Positions 10,101 through 19,780 of a DNA stretch of 24,810 bases are shown piece by piece. Under the pieces are notes generated by a model. That model was given only the letters and a program-made list of their open reading frames with translations, was not told the origin of the DNA and did not search any database. The stretch is from assembly GCA_036939975.1 (NCBI GenBank), contig JALLPB010000082.1, positions 1 to 24,810 of the forward strand, in the 5' to 3' direction. The first letter of the stretch is position 1; the number at the start of each line of letters is the position of its first letter. Position numbers and translations under genes: made by a program. The stretch is from Cyclostephanos tholiformis. Its lineage: Eukaryota; Bacillariophyta; Thalassiosirophyceae; Thalassiosirales; Thalassiosiraceae.

Positions 10101-12937
10101 GCCGTGCTTGCAATCGCATGGAGAATGAAATCATGACCTTAAAAGCACTCTACCTGGGAACTAATGGAAAGTCGTGGGAAGAAAATGAGAACTGGATGGA
10201 CCACACCAAACCAATATGTTCTTGGTACGGAGTTGAGTGCGCTGGTGATAGTCTCGACAACCATACTGTCACAGGAATAGATCTTTCAGCGTAAGAAGGT
10301 TTGCAGCTTTGCATCTGGAAAACCCATTTATTACCCACTCATATGTATCACTCCTTCAAACCTATCCACAGGAACTCTCTCAGTGGGACTATGCCACATG
10401 AAATTTGGGAGCTTCCATCATTGCAAAATCTCAAACTGAAGGAAAATGATGTTTTTATTCATTTCACCAACATATACAAGGCTTCGAAGTTAGAGTTGCT
10501 GTACATTTCTGACATCGATATTGGAAGTATCGTTGGTCTTGGAAAGGCACCAGCCCTCACTCAATTGTAAGTTTCTAGCACTACACTCGGCACGTCACAT
10601 CTCGAAAAATCTTGCGCTTACTCGTGGTTGTCGTTTAGGCACCTCACTGCAAACGAGCTGACAGGACCGTTACCTGCTGACTTTTTTGAACTGGCTGATA
10701 CGTTGGAGAGTCTTTACAGTGAGTCGCGACCTATACACGATTGTCAGTTTCTCCACCCAAGAACTAACTCAACGCTGGTGCTGTCACCCCACTTATAGTT
10801 GCTTATAATTCTTTTTCGGGGACATTGAGTACAGAATTTGGAAAGATGACGAAGCTGGTCGATTTCTAGTGAGAGGGAATCTACTGATGTGTGAAATTGT
10901 GTCAGTCATATATCACTAAATGTTGACTAACAATAATATTATTTGCCCCCTTTCTACCCCGCTCTCAGTGCGTATGACAATGAATTTTCAGGATCCATTC
11001 CCGCAGAATTTGCATCGCTGAAGAACTTAAAAAATTTTGTGGTTGCCGAGAATAAGCTGTCAGGCAGTATTGCTGAGGAGTTCAGTTATATGCCCCAGCT
11101 AGAATTATTCTCAGCTTATCGTCGCCTGTAAGTATTGGCTTAACTGCATCAGGGTTTCTTCTCCTTTACCACTCTTTTTCACCCCTATTATTGTCTCCCG
11201 ACTCTCCCGAAATTCAGCAAGCCTGGCCCCAAACTCTCCGGTCATCTTCCCTCATTCTCAAATGTGCCAAATCTTCGCGGGCTCTATCTCGACTACAATC
11301 ACCTCGTTGGAACTATTCCATCGAACTTCTTGAAGTCAAGTCTGAACTCAGAGTTAATTACTATTAGTCATAATTTACTGACTGGGGAAGTCCCGCTGGA
11401 ATTGGCAATTATAAATGATCTAAACATTGAAATGGAGGGGAACAAATTTACAAATCTTGATGAGAAATTTTGCGAAAATCTCTCATGGATGGATGGTCTT
11501 GTCAGTAATTACAGTTGTGATGCGCTGATGTGCCGACCTGGATATTTCAGCATTTATGGCCGCCAAAATTCCACTGACTCAGCTTGTAAACAATGTGACA
11601 ACAACTCCAACAGCACCCCCACACCTTACTGGGGCAGCATTTCATGTGATCGCCATATCGATGATAAAGAAATATTAGAACTCCTATACAGTGAAACCAA
11701 AGGTGATGATTGGCACAATAACGAAAATTGGCTCACGACTGATGATATTTGCACTTGGTACGGAGTAGAATGCAGGGATGGAGTATCTGTGCAAGCTATT
11801 CGTCTTGGCGCAAATAACCTTGTTGGCAGGCCACCGAAAGAAATTTTCCTTCTGAAACAGCTTCACACTCTTTGGCTCCATTCCAATCCAATATTCTTCA
11901 AGTTCGAGGGCATCGACAAGGCCCAAAATTTGATTGATCTTCGTCTTGACGCGACTGGGCTCTCGGACACTTTCGGAGTAGGGAAAGCAAAAAATCTTAT
12001 CAAGTTGGATCTCAAATACAACCAAATCAGTGGTAGATTTCCTTTCGAGCTGCTCAATCTGGAAAAGCTGGAATCGTTATCTCTCACTGACAACAGGTTC
12101 GTCTTTTGCTATCTGCAAAGTTTCGTTTACTTTGTTTCATTTCATTCAACTCATGATTCATACTATTTTTTTGAAACCAGCTTGACTGGTGGGCTTCCTA
12201 CTTCCTTCGAGAAACTTACTAATTTGATTGAACTACGATTGGGATCTAACATGTTCTCCGGCCAGCTTCCAAGCTTTAGCGACTTGGAAAATCTCATTCT
12301 GCTTGACCTGTCAGGTAAGGTTTAGATTTATCGAAGGGACAGTTTTATTGTCTCTTTTATTGTTCTGACGTTGCTGTACTGTTTACAGAAAACGACCTGG
12401 TAGGGTCGATCCCCAACGACTTCTTGATTTCGTTATCAGGCCGCAAACCAGTACTAGTCGATCTATCATCCAACAGCCTCTCAGGGATGGTGCCAAACCA
12501 TCTCGATAGGTGAGTCATCATCTACTCATGATGACATAATTTTAAACTTTTTGGATTGTTTTCTAATAAGGATGTTCTATTTAATGCTCTCTTGCAGGTT
12601 GGACCAACTTGTCATTTACCTCCGCGACAACAATTTTCACACTCTTCCTGGCAGCCTCTGTGACTCCAACAATCGAGCCTGGAACATGAGGGAAGTTGAA
12701 ATGTTCGGCTGTGATGCAATTATGTGTCCCCCACTTACAGCTAATCACATTGGAAGGCAGAGCGCTGAAAATATTCCCTGCATGAAGTGCGAGAGCAACA
12801 CAGACCTCTATGGTCAGATAACATGCAACGGCATAGCAATGGAAGCATCAACTAGTATACGACTCGTGATTGGTCCGATTGTAGCATTCACCACTTATGC
12901 TCTTGGCGGATTGCTTTTGATTCAGGATTATATTTAG
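4053..12937 (+). CDS. giant secreted/membrane protein: six tandem LRR plus six-cysteine-cap modules
   Basis: Exons: 4053-4793, 4926-5080, 5204-6181, 6273-6343, 6446-6689, 6765-7431, 7511-7685, 7777-7825, 7906-8160, 8251-8316, 8396-8691, 8770-9097, 9184-9422, 9512-9632, 9709-10290, 10372-10566, 10639-10718, 10799-10868, 10969-11127, 11218-12096, 12181-12314, 12389-12509, 12598-12937. All 22 introns are GT-AG, 72-132 nt, and restore LRR consensus across each junction. The joined frame is 6945 nt, 2314 residues (about 250 kDa), with no internal stop. Residues 27-45 (MTFLAYLSSLFALLPFASA) form a signal peptide core. Then come six modules of LRR N-cap (W..C.WYGV.C-like), plant-type LRRs (L..N.L.G.IP) and a cysteine cap. 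A 20-residue hydrophobic segment (2291-2310) precedes the tail QDYI. There is no kinase or other cytoplasmic domain. LRR ectodomains of this type usually bind ligands or surfaces; the actual role is unknown. Exon limits are by eye. Confidence 0.85.
4191..5585 (+). repeat. LRR module 1
   Basis: The N-cap has LYSNLNGDNW and YPGVTC. LRRs follow in exons 1-3. The cap contains GCDAILCP (first C at 5466, residue 387) with cysteine spacing C-x21-C-x4-C-x17-C-x2-C-x12-C. It has only two introns, the fewest of the full-length modules, and is very CpG-rich. Confidence 0.85.
4887..4911 (+). repeat. poly-C tracts within intron 1
   Basis: Fourteen C (4887-4900), then TCA, then eight C (4904-4911), a short distance before the acceptor AG at 4924-4925. 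The run acts as an unusual, purely C polypyrimidine tract. Homopolymer length may be inaccurate, but it lies outside the coding sequence. Confidence 0.8.
5586..7053 (+). repeat. LRR module 2
   Basis: The N-cap is divergent (CTGFTGIAC near 5762). LRRs are split by introns at 6182, 6344 and 6690. The cap contains GCDAILCP at 6937 (residue 788) and GRA in place of GRQ, with 18 residues before the CxxC. Base composition changes between its exons 3 and 4. Confidence 0.85.
7054..8633 (+). repeat. LRR module 3
   Basis: The N-cap reads GGVNWTKKENW and CTYEGIKC. LRRs are interrupted by five introns, more than any module but the fifth. The cap contains KCDAILCP at 8493 (residue 1167) followed by GTSSPFGRQ and PCQPC. 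Confidence 0.85.
8634..10111 (+). repeat. LRR module 4
   Basis: The junction from module 3 lacks the usual G-x-x-W and is split by the intron at 8692-8769; the CSWYGITC N-cap is present. The cap is the most divergent: CYAIACP at 9983 (residue 1554), GRK, and 19 residues before the CxxC. All six cap cysteines are kept. Confidence 0.83.
10112..11648 (+). repeat. LRR module 5
   Basis: The N-cap is canonical (LYLGTNGKSWEENENW, CSWYGVEC). LRRs are split by introns beginning at 10291, 10567, 10719, 10869 and 11128. The cap reads CDALMCRPG at 11516 (residue 1924), then GRQ; Arg replaces the usual Pro after the second core cysteine. Confidence 0.85.
11649..12937 (+). repeat. LRR module 6 and C-terminal hydrophobic anchor
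   Basis: This is the shortest module. The N-cap reads GDDWHNNENW and CTWYGVEC. The cap reads CDAIMCPPLT at 12710 (residue 2240), GRQ and C-x2-C. After the last cap cysteine the linker EASTSIR leads straight into a 20-residue hydrophobic segment and QDYI before the TAG at 12935-12937. It could be a single-pass anchor or a GPI-attachment signal. Confidence 0.8.
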
Positions 12938-13389
12938 GTAGATCCTTTTCGAGGCAGAACAATTATATTCTGATTTTAGGATGAACATACCATTGCATTT
13001 TCTACTTCAAGGTTTGACATTTCTGTGGCATCTTCAATGTGCTTCATCCTTAGTGATTGTCAGAGTTGAAATGGACTGATGTGTGGTATGCCCCCAACTC
13101 TAGTTGTTCTGCTGCAGTGGCTGCTGCTGCCTTCAACCCCCACCGCCCACTACTGTTGTGGCTGCCCAACATCTACACCACCATATTACTGCCATCGTCA
13201 CCATTGACTGCCATTGCCTGCTGCATCCACAGTCCGCCTGCTGCCATTTTGCCACCACGGCCGATACTTGAGAAAGGTATGGTAGGTATGGTACTTAGTT
13301 ATACTTTTCCAAGTTTCGGCCAAGTCAAAACATGAATTTTCCAAAATATATGTTAACTACTTTATTACATCTACGCTGGAATCCGTAGC
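12938..13389. other. 3' flank of the LRR gene
   Basis: No recognisable protein. The first 100 bases are presumably 3' UTR. A CTG/CCA-rich patch at about 13110-13260 gives low-complexity frames on both strands and is rejected as coding. A short direct repeat, GGTATGGTA twice, sits at about 13276-13293. Confidence 0.4.
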
Positions 13390-14684
13390 TTGCATCTGGA
13401 TTTGGCTAAACATCAAACCAAACCCCCTTGCAAATCTCCACCCGAGCTGGTCTTACCTGCTCACGCTCCCTACCCTCCTCCAGGATGCCACCATCCATTG
13501 GAGAAAAAATCCTTTTATACCAACCAGTGCATAGTTCTCCCACACTTCCCAATACGACAACTCGCACTTCCCAGACTCTACCAGGACCTTGCAATTCCAG
13601 CAACCCGCCAAAGGCCCCCAAGGCGAAGCAGTGTGCCAAATTGTTAGGTCATGCCACTCCAAGGAAAGTGGCCCAGCACGGCAGGAGTACTGCTCCCAAG
13701 CCCCCTCATACTCAATTTTTACAAACAGTGTTTCCACAGCTTCAACATCAACAAAAACCCATGAATCATCCTTCTCAGCCTCTCTGCGATGGCCATCCAG
13801 TACTACCAAGACTTCATGCAACCAACACCACACCCACCAAGCCCACAATCCCCGTGCTCCCACTCTCGACATCCACATCTTTCCCCCTCTTACCCTACTC
13901 CCCCCCATTGATGACACCAACCCCCTTCACTCAGATGGTCATGAGTGTAGCCCATACGTTACCGCTTCTGCGGTGCATAGACTGTCTTGGGAGGCCACAC
14001 TCCAAGCAATTGACAAGACTTGCATGCTTGCTGACCTAGAGGAAACTCATTGCCAATGGGCTCATTTTCAGGATGTTGAAGCCCGACTCTTGGTGCTGAC
14101 CCATAGCATCCTCCCCAATGATGTAATGGGCGACTGTGAAGAGGAAATAGCAACACACAGGGCTAGAAAAAACCTCTGGCAAGGGCATACACTCCTGGCT
14201 CCAGTCCTGGCCCCCATTTTATTACAGTATCATTTATAAAATATGGCAAGGACAAGGTCAAAGAGCAATTGCTTATGGCATTGGCATCCACTGTTAACAT
14301 CCTATCACAGATTATTCCTGGAGTACTTATCCACTGCATCCAGCAGGGTGTTAAACTCTCCCCCTTGGTCTTTGTCTCCTCAAGTGGCTTCCCCACCTCT
14401 GGAATGATAGCTCAGAACTACATATACATTCGGAACCCTTGGTTGATCCAGCCCGGAACTCGGAATAAGCTGAAACTCCCTGCAGCAAAGGTTGAAAGGA
14501 AGGCCATCAATTGTACGATAAGAAACACAGATATGATGGACCTGACTGCATTAACTCAGTACTATAGATAACATGTGATGCCAATGTGAAGGACTCAATC
14601 AACAACCTCCAGATAGAACTGGAGGGCGAGCAACTTCAGATTAGATGGAAACCTGCCCAGAAGTAGAATACCAGAAACCAGATA
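13390..14684 (+). pseudogene. degenerate repeat sequence with ORF fragments, unassigned
   Basis: The DNA is C-rich, CpG-poor and has frames broken by stops. Overlapping plus frames between 13428 and 14239 are Ser/Pro/Thr-rich and look like noise in their first half. From about 13940 the translation becomes protein-like (LSWEATLQAID, CMLADLEETHCQW, DVEARLLVLTHSILPND), and again at 14269-14571 (NILSQIIPGVLIHCIQQG, ALTQYYR). These may be remnants of the ORF that continues at 14685. I do not recognise a domain. Confidence 0.35.
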
Positions 14685-15194
14685 GTGATATATGGTTTCC
14701 CCCCTGGATTCAAGTTCATAGGAATCATGCATGAACTTCTGCATGACCAAAAGGAAAGCAAGAAGGAATTATGCGATGGACATTGGCTTACACCTGAGCA
14801 AAGCATGCATCGCAGAGACCTTGAGCTTCTACTTTTTAATGGCTACTACAAACAATCCACCACCCCTAAAGCTCCAACTCATTCCAAAGGATTGAAGAAC
14901 TCCCTGAACAAGAACATGGAGTTCACCCAGAATGGTTGCCGGATTTTCCATCTCGAGTATGACCCATCTGATAATCCAAGAATGGAGATGGATTGTACTC
15001 ACTTCATAGAATCAAGACAAAGTGAACTTGTTTTAGGCCACCATGCAAAGGTATATGTCTTACCAGGTCGAGGCAAACAATCACCAGCCACAATCACACT
15101 GATCTGCAGATACATGAATTTCCACATCCGCTATACCTCTGCTTTATGCATTCATAGCCACCTAACTCTTATGAATCTTGATAAATGGATCTGA
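14685..15194 (+). pseudogene. fragment of an unnamed repeat-associated ORF
   Basis: A 169-codon open stretch reads IYGFPPGFKFIGIMHELLHD, MHRRDLELLLFNGY, GCRIFHLEYDPSDN, KVYVLPGRGKQSP and MNFHIRYTSALCIHSH. Its composition is that of a real protein, and from memory similar ORFs (YGFPPG, MHRRDLE, VLPGRG) recur in diatom repeats, but I know no assigned function. The upstream part is broken by stops in all frames and the downstream part stops at 15192-15194, so this is a remnant. It lies directly before the tyrosine-recombinase retrotransposon and may be part of another element into which that one inserted. Confidence 0.45.
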
Positions 15195-15415
15195 CCCAGA
15201 TGCCGGCAGACAATACCACCCTGAGAACGGATTGCTTGCTGACAAGTCACACGACCCCCCCCCACGGACAATCAGGCAGAAAACAACAGTGGTCTGCAAG
15301 GCACTCATGGTTACGTGTCCAATAAGTCACCCCACCAGCTTGTCTGGAGAAACTCAAGTGGAAGATGTGACAGCTATCAGGCCACCAAGAGTGAGGATTC
15401 CCACTCATTGTAAAG
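15195..15415. other. spacer before the YR retrotransposon coding region
   Basis: No protein recognised. It contains a C9 run near 15255 and may hold the 5' untranslated end or terminal repeat of the following element. No matching repeat was found near 20540, so the 5' boundary is not defined. Confidence 0.35.
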
Positions 15416-17507
15416 ATGGCAGCCCTACCCACTAAGTTTGCCGAGTTGTTCAATGATGTCATGTGTGGCCCATTCCTTGTTGAAGGAAGTCACAATGCGC
15501 TCTTGGCCCCATTTAACATAGTCCCAGGGGATGGAGACCTGATTCCCCTGGAGGTCCGGCAGCTGGTTGCAGCGCATCCAACCAGCGCCTCCCAATTGCC
15601 CTTCTCATGATGATTGGGGGGCAACTCATCCCACCCCTCTTGCCATTTAGACATGAGCGTGCCATGGGGGCCATGGAGCATGCAGCCACAGATGGGAAGT
15701 TGTTTGCATTTGAAGGAGAGTTGGTGGGAACCCAGGGATATTTGGTGGAACTTCATGATGACCTCTTCAATCTCACGCCCCGCATCATGGTGCCAGACAT
15801 GGGACATGCCAGAGGGCTGTTGATTGCAGATCCCGATGCCCAGGCCCTGGGACCATTTGCTGATGGGAGCGAGAACACAACCACATTTTGCACTTGCAAC
15901 ATTGTCCCCTTGCCGAACAAATATGCATCTTTGTTCCTGGCCAATGCAGGAGGAATCACCCCCAGTACTTTGTTGAAACCATCCTACCTATGATCAAGGC
16001 AGATGGGCTGGCTGCCACATGTGAACCACTCATGCATTTCTGCCTGGCAGCGCTAACCAATCCGGGGCAAGGCCAAGCACCCACTGTAGAGATCGAACCC
16101 CTTGCCCCCCCAGGATGCCACATCCTGCTCCTCAAGCAAGCCGAAGCCCTGCTGGTAGATCATCTAATGGGGCTATGACAAGTTGCAGTGCTGGAAGTGA
16201 ACCTTCAGCCACTCATCAACACCATTTTGGCAGGTCAACAGCAACAACAGCAGGAACAGGCAGTAGCGTGCCTGAATCATGAGCTCAAGGAAATAACCAC
16301 TGTGACAATGTGGCTCAGCATGGAAAACTTTGCACAACTCCTCATTTACTCAGGTGTGCAAGAGGAAAATGAACTGGCCCTGCTCTGGACCGTTCTTGCC
16401 AAGGAACCGAGCAAGGGACCAACTTGGGATATTTGAAGGGAAGGTGGTCAAAAAGTTCCTTGCCTTGGGTGCAATCTACGAGCAGTTTGCTCCCTCCCTG
16501 TTCCTGCTTACCCAAGTTACGTCCTTAAAATGGGGAATGCTCAACCACTATGCACTTGAGACAGGCTCTCTTGGAAATGCCTTCCTTTTTACCAATTCAA
16601 ATGCCAAGACAGCACAGGGAATCAATCAGCAGATTGATTTCATCCAACGTGGAGGTGCCACCCCCTCGTACGCTGATGCCCAGCTTCTTTTAAAAGCCAA
16701 AAATTTAACCTGCCTGGCCCCAAAGATTCCCTACGCTGTGTCCTCCAAATGCTGGTGGTGTTTTGCGCAGTCTTGCCCCATGAGCACCCCCTCATTGCCT
16801 TCCACAAAGAGCACTATGGTTACATGGAGGCTTATAACCTGGGATGGACCACCTACCCCACCCATGTCACAGTGTTATAAGGGCTCAAAGGGGTTTACCA
16901 CCTCCAGTGGTTGTCCCTAAAAATAACAAAATACTTCACCCAGGTTGATTGCAATGGACAAGACAGGCACTGCCCTGACCCACATGATATCATCAATTTT
17001 ATCCAGGATCAGCAACAATGGGAATCTAACCTAATCAAGACCTTCACCAACTGCTACAACTTGTGGGTGTTCCTGAACCTTCACACTCACACCCCCTCCA
17101 TCCGAGCATCCACTGTAAATGCCCCCCCTTCAATGGTGGGAACTGCATCAGGATCCTTGGTCAGTGACCTAACCACACCAACAATGGTCATGGGTGTGGG
17201 AAAACCCACAGCAGTAAAGGGCATTGACTCACAAGTAGAAAATGCTCAGTTCAGCAAACCACTGTTTGGCACACACAAGATGAGTGCCTTGAAGGTGAAG
17301 GCCTTTTATGACAAGATCAAGAATGGAACAATCTCCCTGCTCCCGCACGTGAAAAATGACAGCTCGACACCCATGTGCCTCACCTGGCACAGCAAGGGAG
17401 TCTGCAATGCTAACTGCCCATGCATCACAGACCACATTGCATACTTGATGGAGGAGTATGCCCCCTTTATCACGTGGTGCCACGACCATGGCTACAAAGC
17501 CACCTGA
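15416..17507 (+). pseudogene. gag-like ORF of the YR retrotransposon
   Basis: Successive frames join into one protein: MAALPTKFAELFNDVMCGPF (15416), MMIGGQLIPPLLPFRHERAM (15607), then NKYASLFLANAGGITP, VETILPMIKADGLA (about 15970), a GQQQQQQEQ stretch (about 16235), LALGAIYEQFAPS and IDFIQRGGATPSYADA (about 16470-16680), then from 16911 LKITKYFTQVDCNGQ and HCPDPHDI. It ends in a zinc-finger-like motif, MCLTWHSKGVCNANC followed by DH and EYAPFITWCHDHGY (about 17372-17490), which fits the nucleic-acid-binding end of gag-like proteins in this element type. At least three frameshifts and several stops separate the pieces. Family assignment rests on memory of diatom YR elements. Confidence 0.65.
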
Positions 17508-17999
17508 TGGTGTGGTGGGAGCAACGACGAGACAACACTAGGTAGTCCTATTAACCTAGTGAATTTCCTGCCACCGTCTGCTCTGACACCATCACATCAC
17601 TGTTACATACCACTACCTTCTCCCCCCATGACACCTCCTGTCCCTCCCCCCACATCCACAAAATGATCAGTGCCTTCCCCTCCCCCAGCATTGCACCCAG
17701 CAAGGAAACAGGGCCCAGATGCCAATGCGTGATGGACCAATGAGATCCCCTGAGAACTAGGTGAGTATTGACCATGATGTGAGTTTGCTGCGACACCTTG
17801 GATGGCATGGGCTCATCACCCATCGCCATCCTCACAGTGACTCCTCCCATTTGGACCATGTGCACCACCCGGCCTATTGCCTCCTGTGCTTCTACAAGCA
17901 CAGGGGCACCCCCATCAAGTTTTTGACATCGCCATGGACAGAAGATCAAGTCACCCGGGCCCTGGTCAGGGGCTCCCATGCATCATTCCATGATTACAT

Positions 18000-18640
18000 T
18001 GACTACCTCCATAGGGAATTTGTTGACAGATCAACAAAGGCCAATGGCTGATCCTTCCATACTCTGCACTGCCATCCAACACCTTCCAAATCTATGCATT
18101 TCACCGCCCAGGGTAGTCCCTCAATAAGATCACCATCCACATTGGATAGTGGACTACAGCTGGTGGAATGTGAATCAAGAAACCCTCCTGCTCAGGGCAC
18201 TTGATGCAATGCAATTTGGGCACGCCTTCGATTGCATTCTCACCCTCAAGAAACTAGACATCAGTGACGGGTTTTACCTCATTGCCCTTAACGTCAATGG
18301 CATCACCAAACTTGGGGTCGCCTACCCACACCAAAAGGCCATGAGCCACTAATCGCTTTCCCCCTGGTGTTACCAATGGGGTAGAAAAACAGTCCCACCA
18401 TTTTCTCCACAGCGACTGAAACAATCACGGACCTCACCAACATTTGCACCTGTACCAATGTCCATCCTCATCCTCATCCTCACCCTCTTGATGATGCTGC
18501 GGAATCCATTACTTCACCAAACCTGACCCCCAGACAAAGCCCCCACCCAACCACCATACCATGGGACCCGGCCCTACCATTCCTGCCCACACCTCTCACG
18601 TACACGGATGAGTACGTCAACAATTTCATTGCCATGGCTC
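18000..18640 (+). pseudogene. reverse transcriptase of the YR retrotransposon
   Basis: In one main frame, interrupted by stops, the sequence reads LCISPPRVVPQ (about 18090), HWIVDYSWWNVNQETLLL, AMQFG, KKLDISDGFY (first catalytic Asp kept, about 18253-18282), then after a frameshift FPLVLPMG-stop-KNSPTIFSTATETITDL (stop TAG at 18382-18384 where Trp is expected), and TDEYVNNFIAMAQG at 18604-18645. The last block is the YxDD active-site box with both aspartates changed to asparagine (18619-18624). The RRPRW-like region reads HHPHW, again Arg to His. The enzyme cannot work. It is recognised from RT motifs in order. Confidence 0.75.
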
Positions 18641-19762
18641 AGGGAGACACTACTCAGCATTGGGTCCGATGACTCTTCCTACATGCCATCAATGATGTTT
18701 TCCGGCCACTCTCTACACTCAACACTCCAACACAATGCAAACCAGTGTCCCTTATGTAACCTGACGCCGGCAACTGCTTGTGGGGCACCATTAAACAAGT
18801 CCTTGGGTGGATCATCAACACCATCAAAATGGTGATTTGCCTACCCCAACATTGCATTGACCGCCTACATGATATACTCAATGCCTTCCCCCATCACAAT
18901 GATGCACCAGCACAAAACAGTGGCATGAAATGCTTGGTGAATTGCTGTCTATGTCACTGGCCCTGCCAGGAGTGCGCAATGTCTTCACTGCCATGCAAGC
19001 CGCCCTCTCCACCTAGTCTAAAAACAGGATTGCCCTCACCAAGGGAGTCCATTATGCCCTGGATGATTTCCGGCAGATGCACCATAACATTGCAATGCGA
19101 CCCACCCAAATCATGGAAGTCATCCCACTTCCACTGACTGCTACCGCAATGCCTCCAGATTGGGCGCCGGTGGCATCTGGTTCCCGGGTCCCAATGTCAC
19201 CCCCAGAGGAAACCTCTCACCTTCACTTTCCATTGTCTGACACTTCCCATGGCTGGAGTTCATCACGTCCTGCCTGGTCACTGATTCCAACCCTCACAGG
19301 ACCATCACCAATTCAGACCTCAATCTTGCCAGTGGGCTCATTTATCTTGATCCCATTGCCTCATGCTTTGACATGCAAGAATGCACAGTCCTTTCAAAAG
19401 GGGTCAACTTTATCATGACCTTTTGGGAATGCAAAGGCAGCACATCATCATTGGCACCGCCTGCATACTTCCTTTGCCTGTTTGGAATTCACCAGCAAAT
19501 CCACCAATATATCCCGCAATTTGACTATATATCCAGCGCCTTGAATCATGTTGCCGATGCCTTATCTCAACAATTTGACATGACCTGGCCTCACCTTCTC
19601 TCCTCTCTTGCCCCATATATCCCACAGCCGGATGGTTGTCAAATCTGGACCCCGTCAAAGCACATTGTTTCATCCGTGATTTTGGGCATTGCTCAGAAAA
19701 CAATCCTCATGGGAGTCTCTCCTGGCCATGCCACTAGCAGAGCCTCGGCCTGGAGCAAATGA
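18641..19762 (+). pseudogene. RT connection and RNase H-like region of the YR element
   Basis: Downstream of the YVNN box, broken frames read LWGTIKQVLGWIINTIKM (about 18776), LPQHCIDRLHDILNAFP, then around 19373-19600 CTVLSKGVNF, YFLCLFGIHQQIHQYIPQFD and ALNHVADALSQQFDMTW. The VADALSQ block matches the VADALSR end of RNase H-like regions in DIRS and Gypsy-type polyproteins, with Arg to Gln at 19568-19570. The middle part (about 18890-19370) is scattered over three frames. A short CCTCAT repeat lies near 18465-18485, before this segment. Confidence 0.6.
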
Positions 19763-19780
19763 ATTGACTTCAACTGTGAC

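Noticed and set aside
12938..13020. A further LRR-gene exon after a GT at 12938
   Set aside because: The in-frame TAG at 12935-12937 lies before that GT, so it cannot extend the protein without an unseen upstream donor.
13057..13335. Plus-strand frame rich in Ala, Leu and Pro
   Set aside because: Low-complexity translation of CTG/CCA-rich DNA, with no motif and no splice link to the LRR gene.
17559..17760. Pyrimidine-rich interval between the gag-like and RT parts as a separate gene
   Set aside because: No protein-like frame; it is best read as a decayed linker within the same element.
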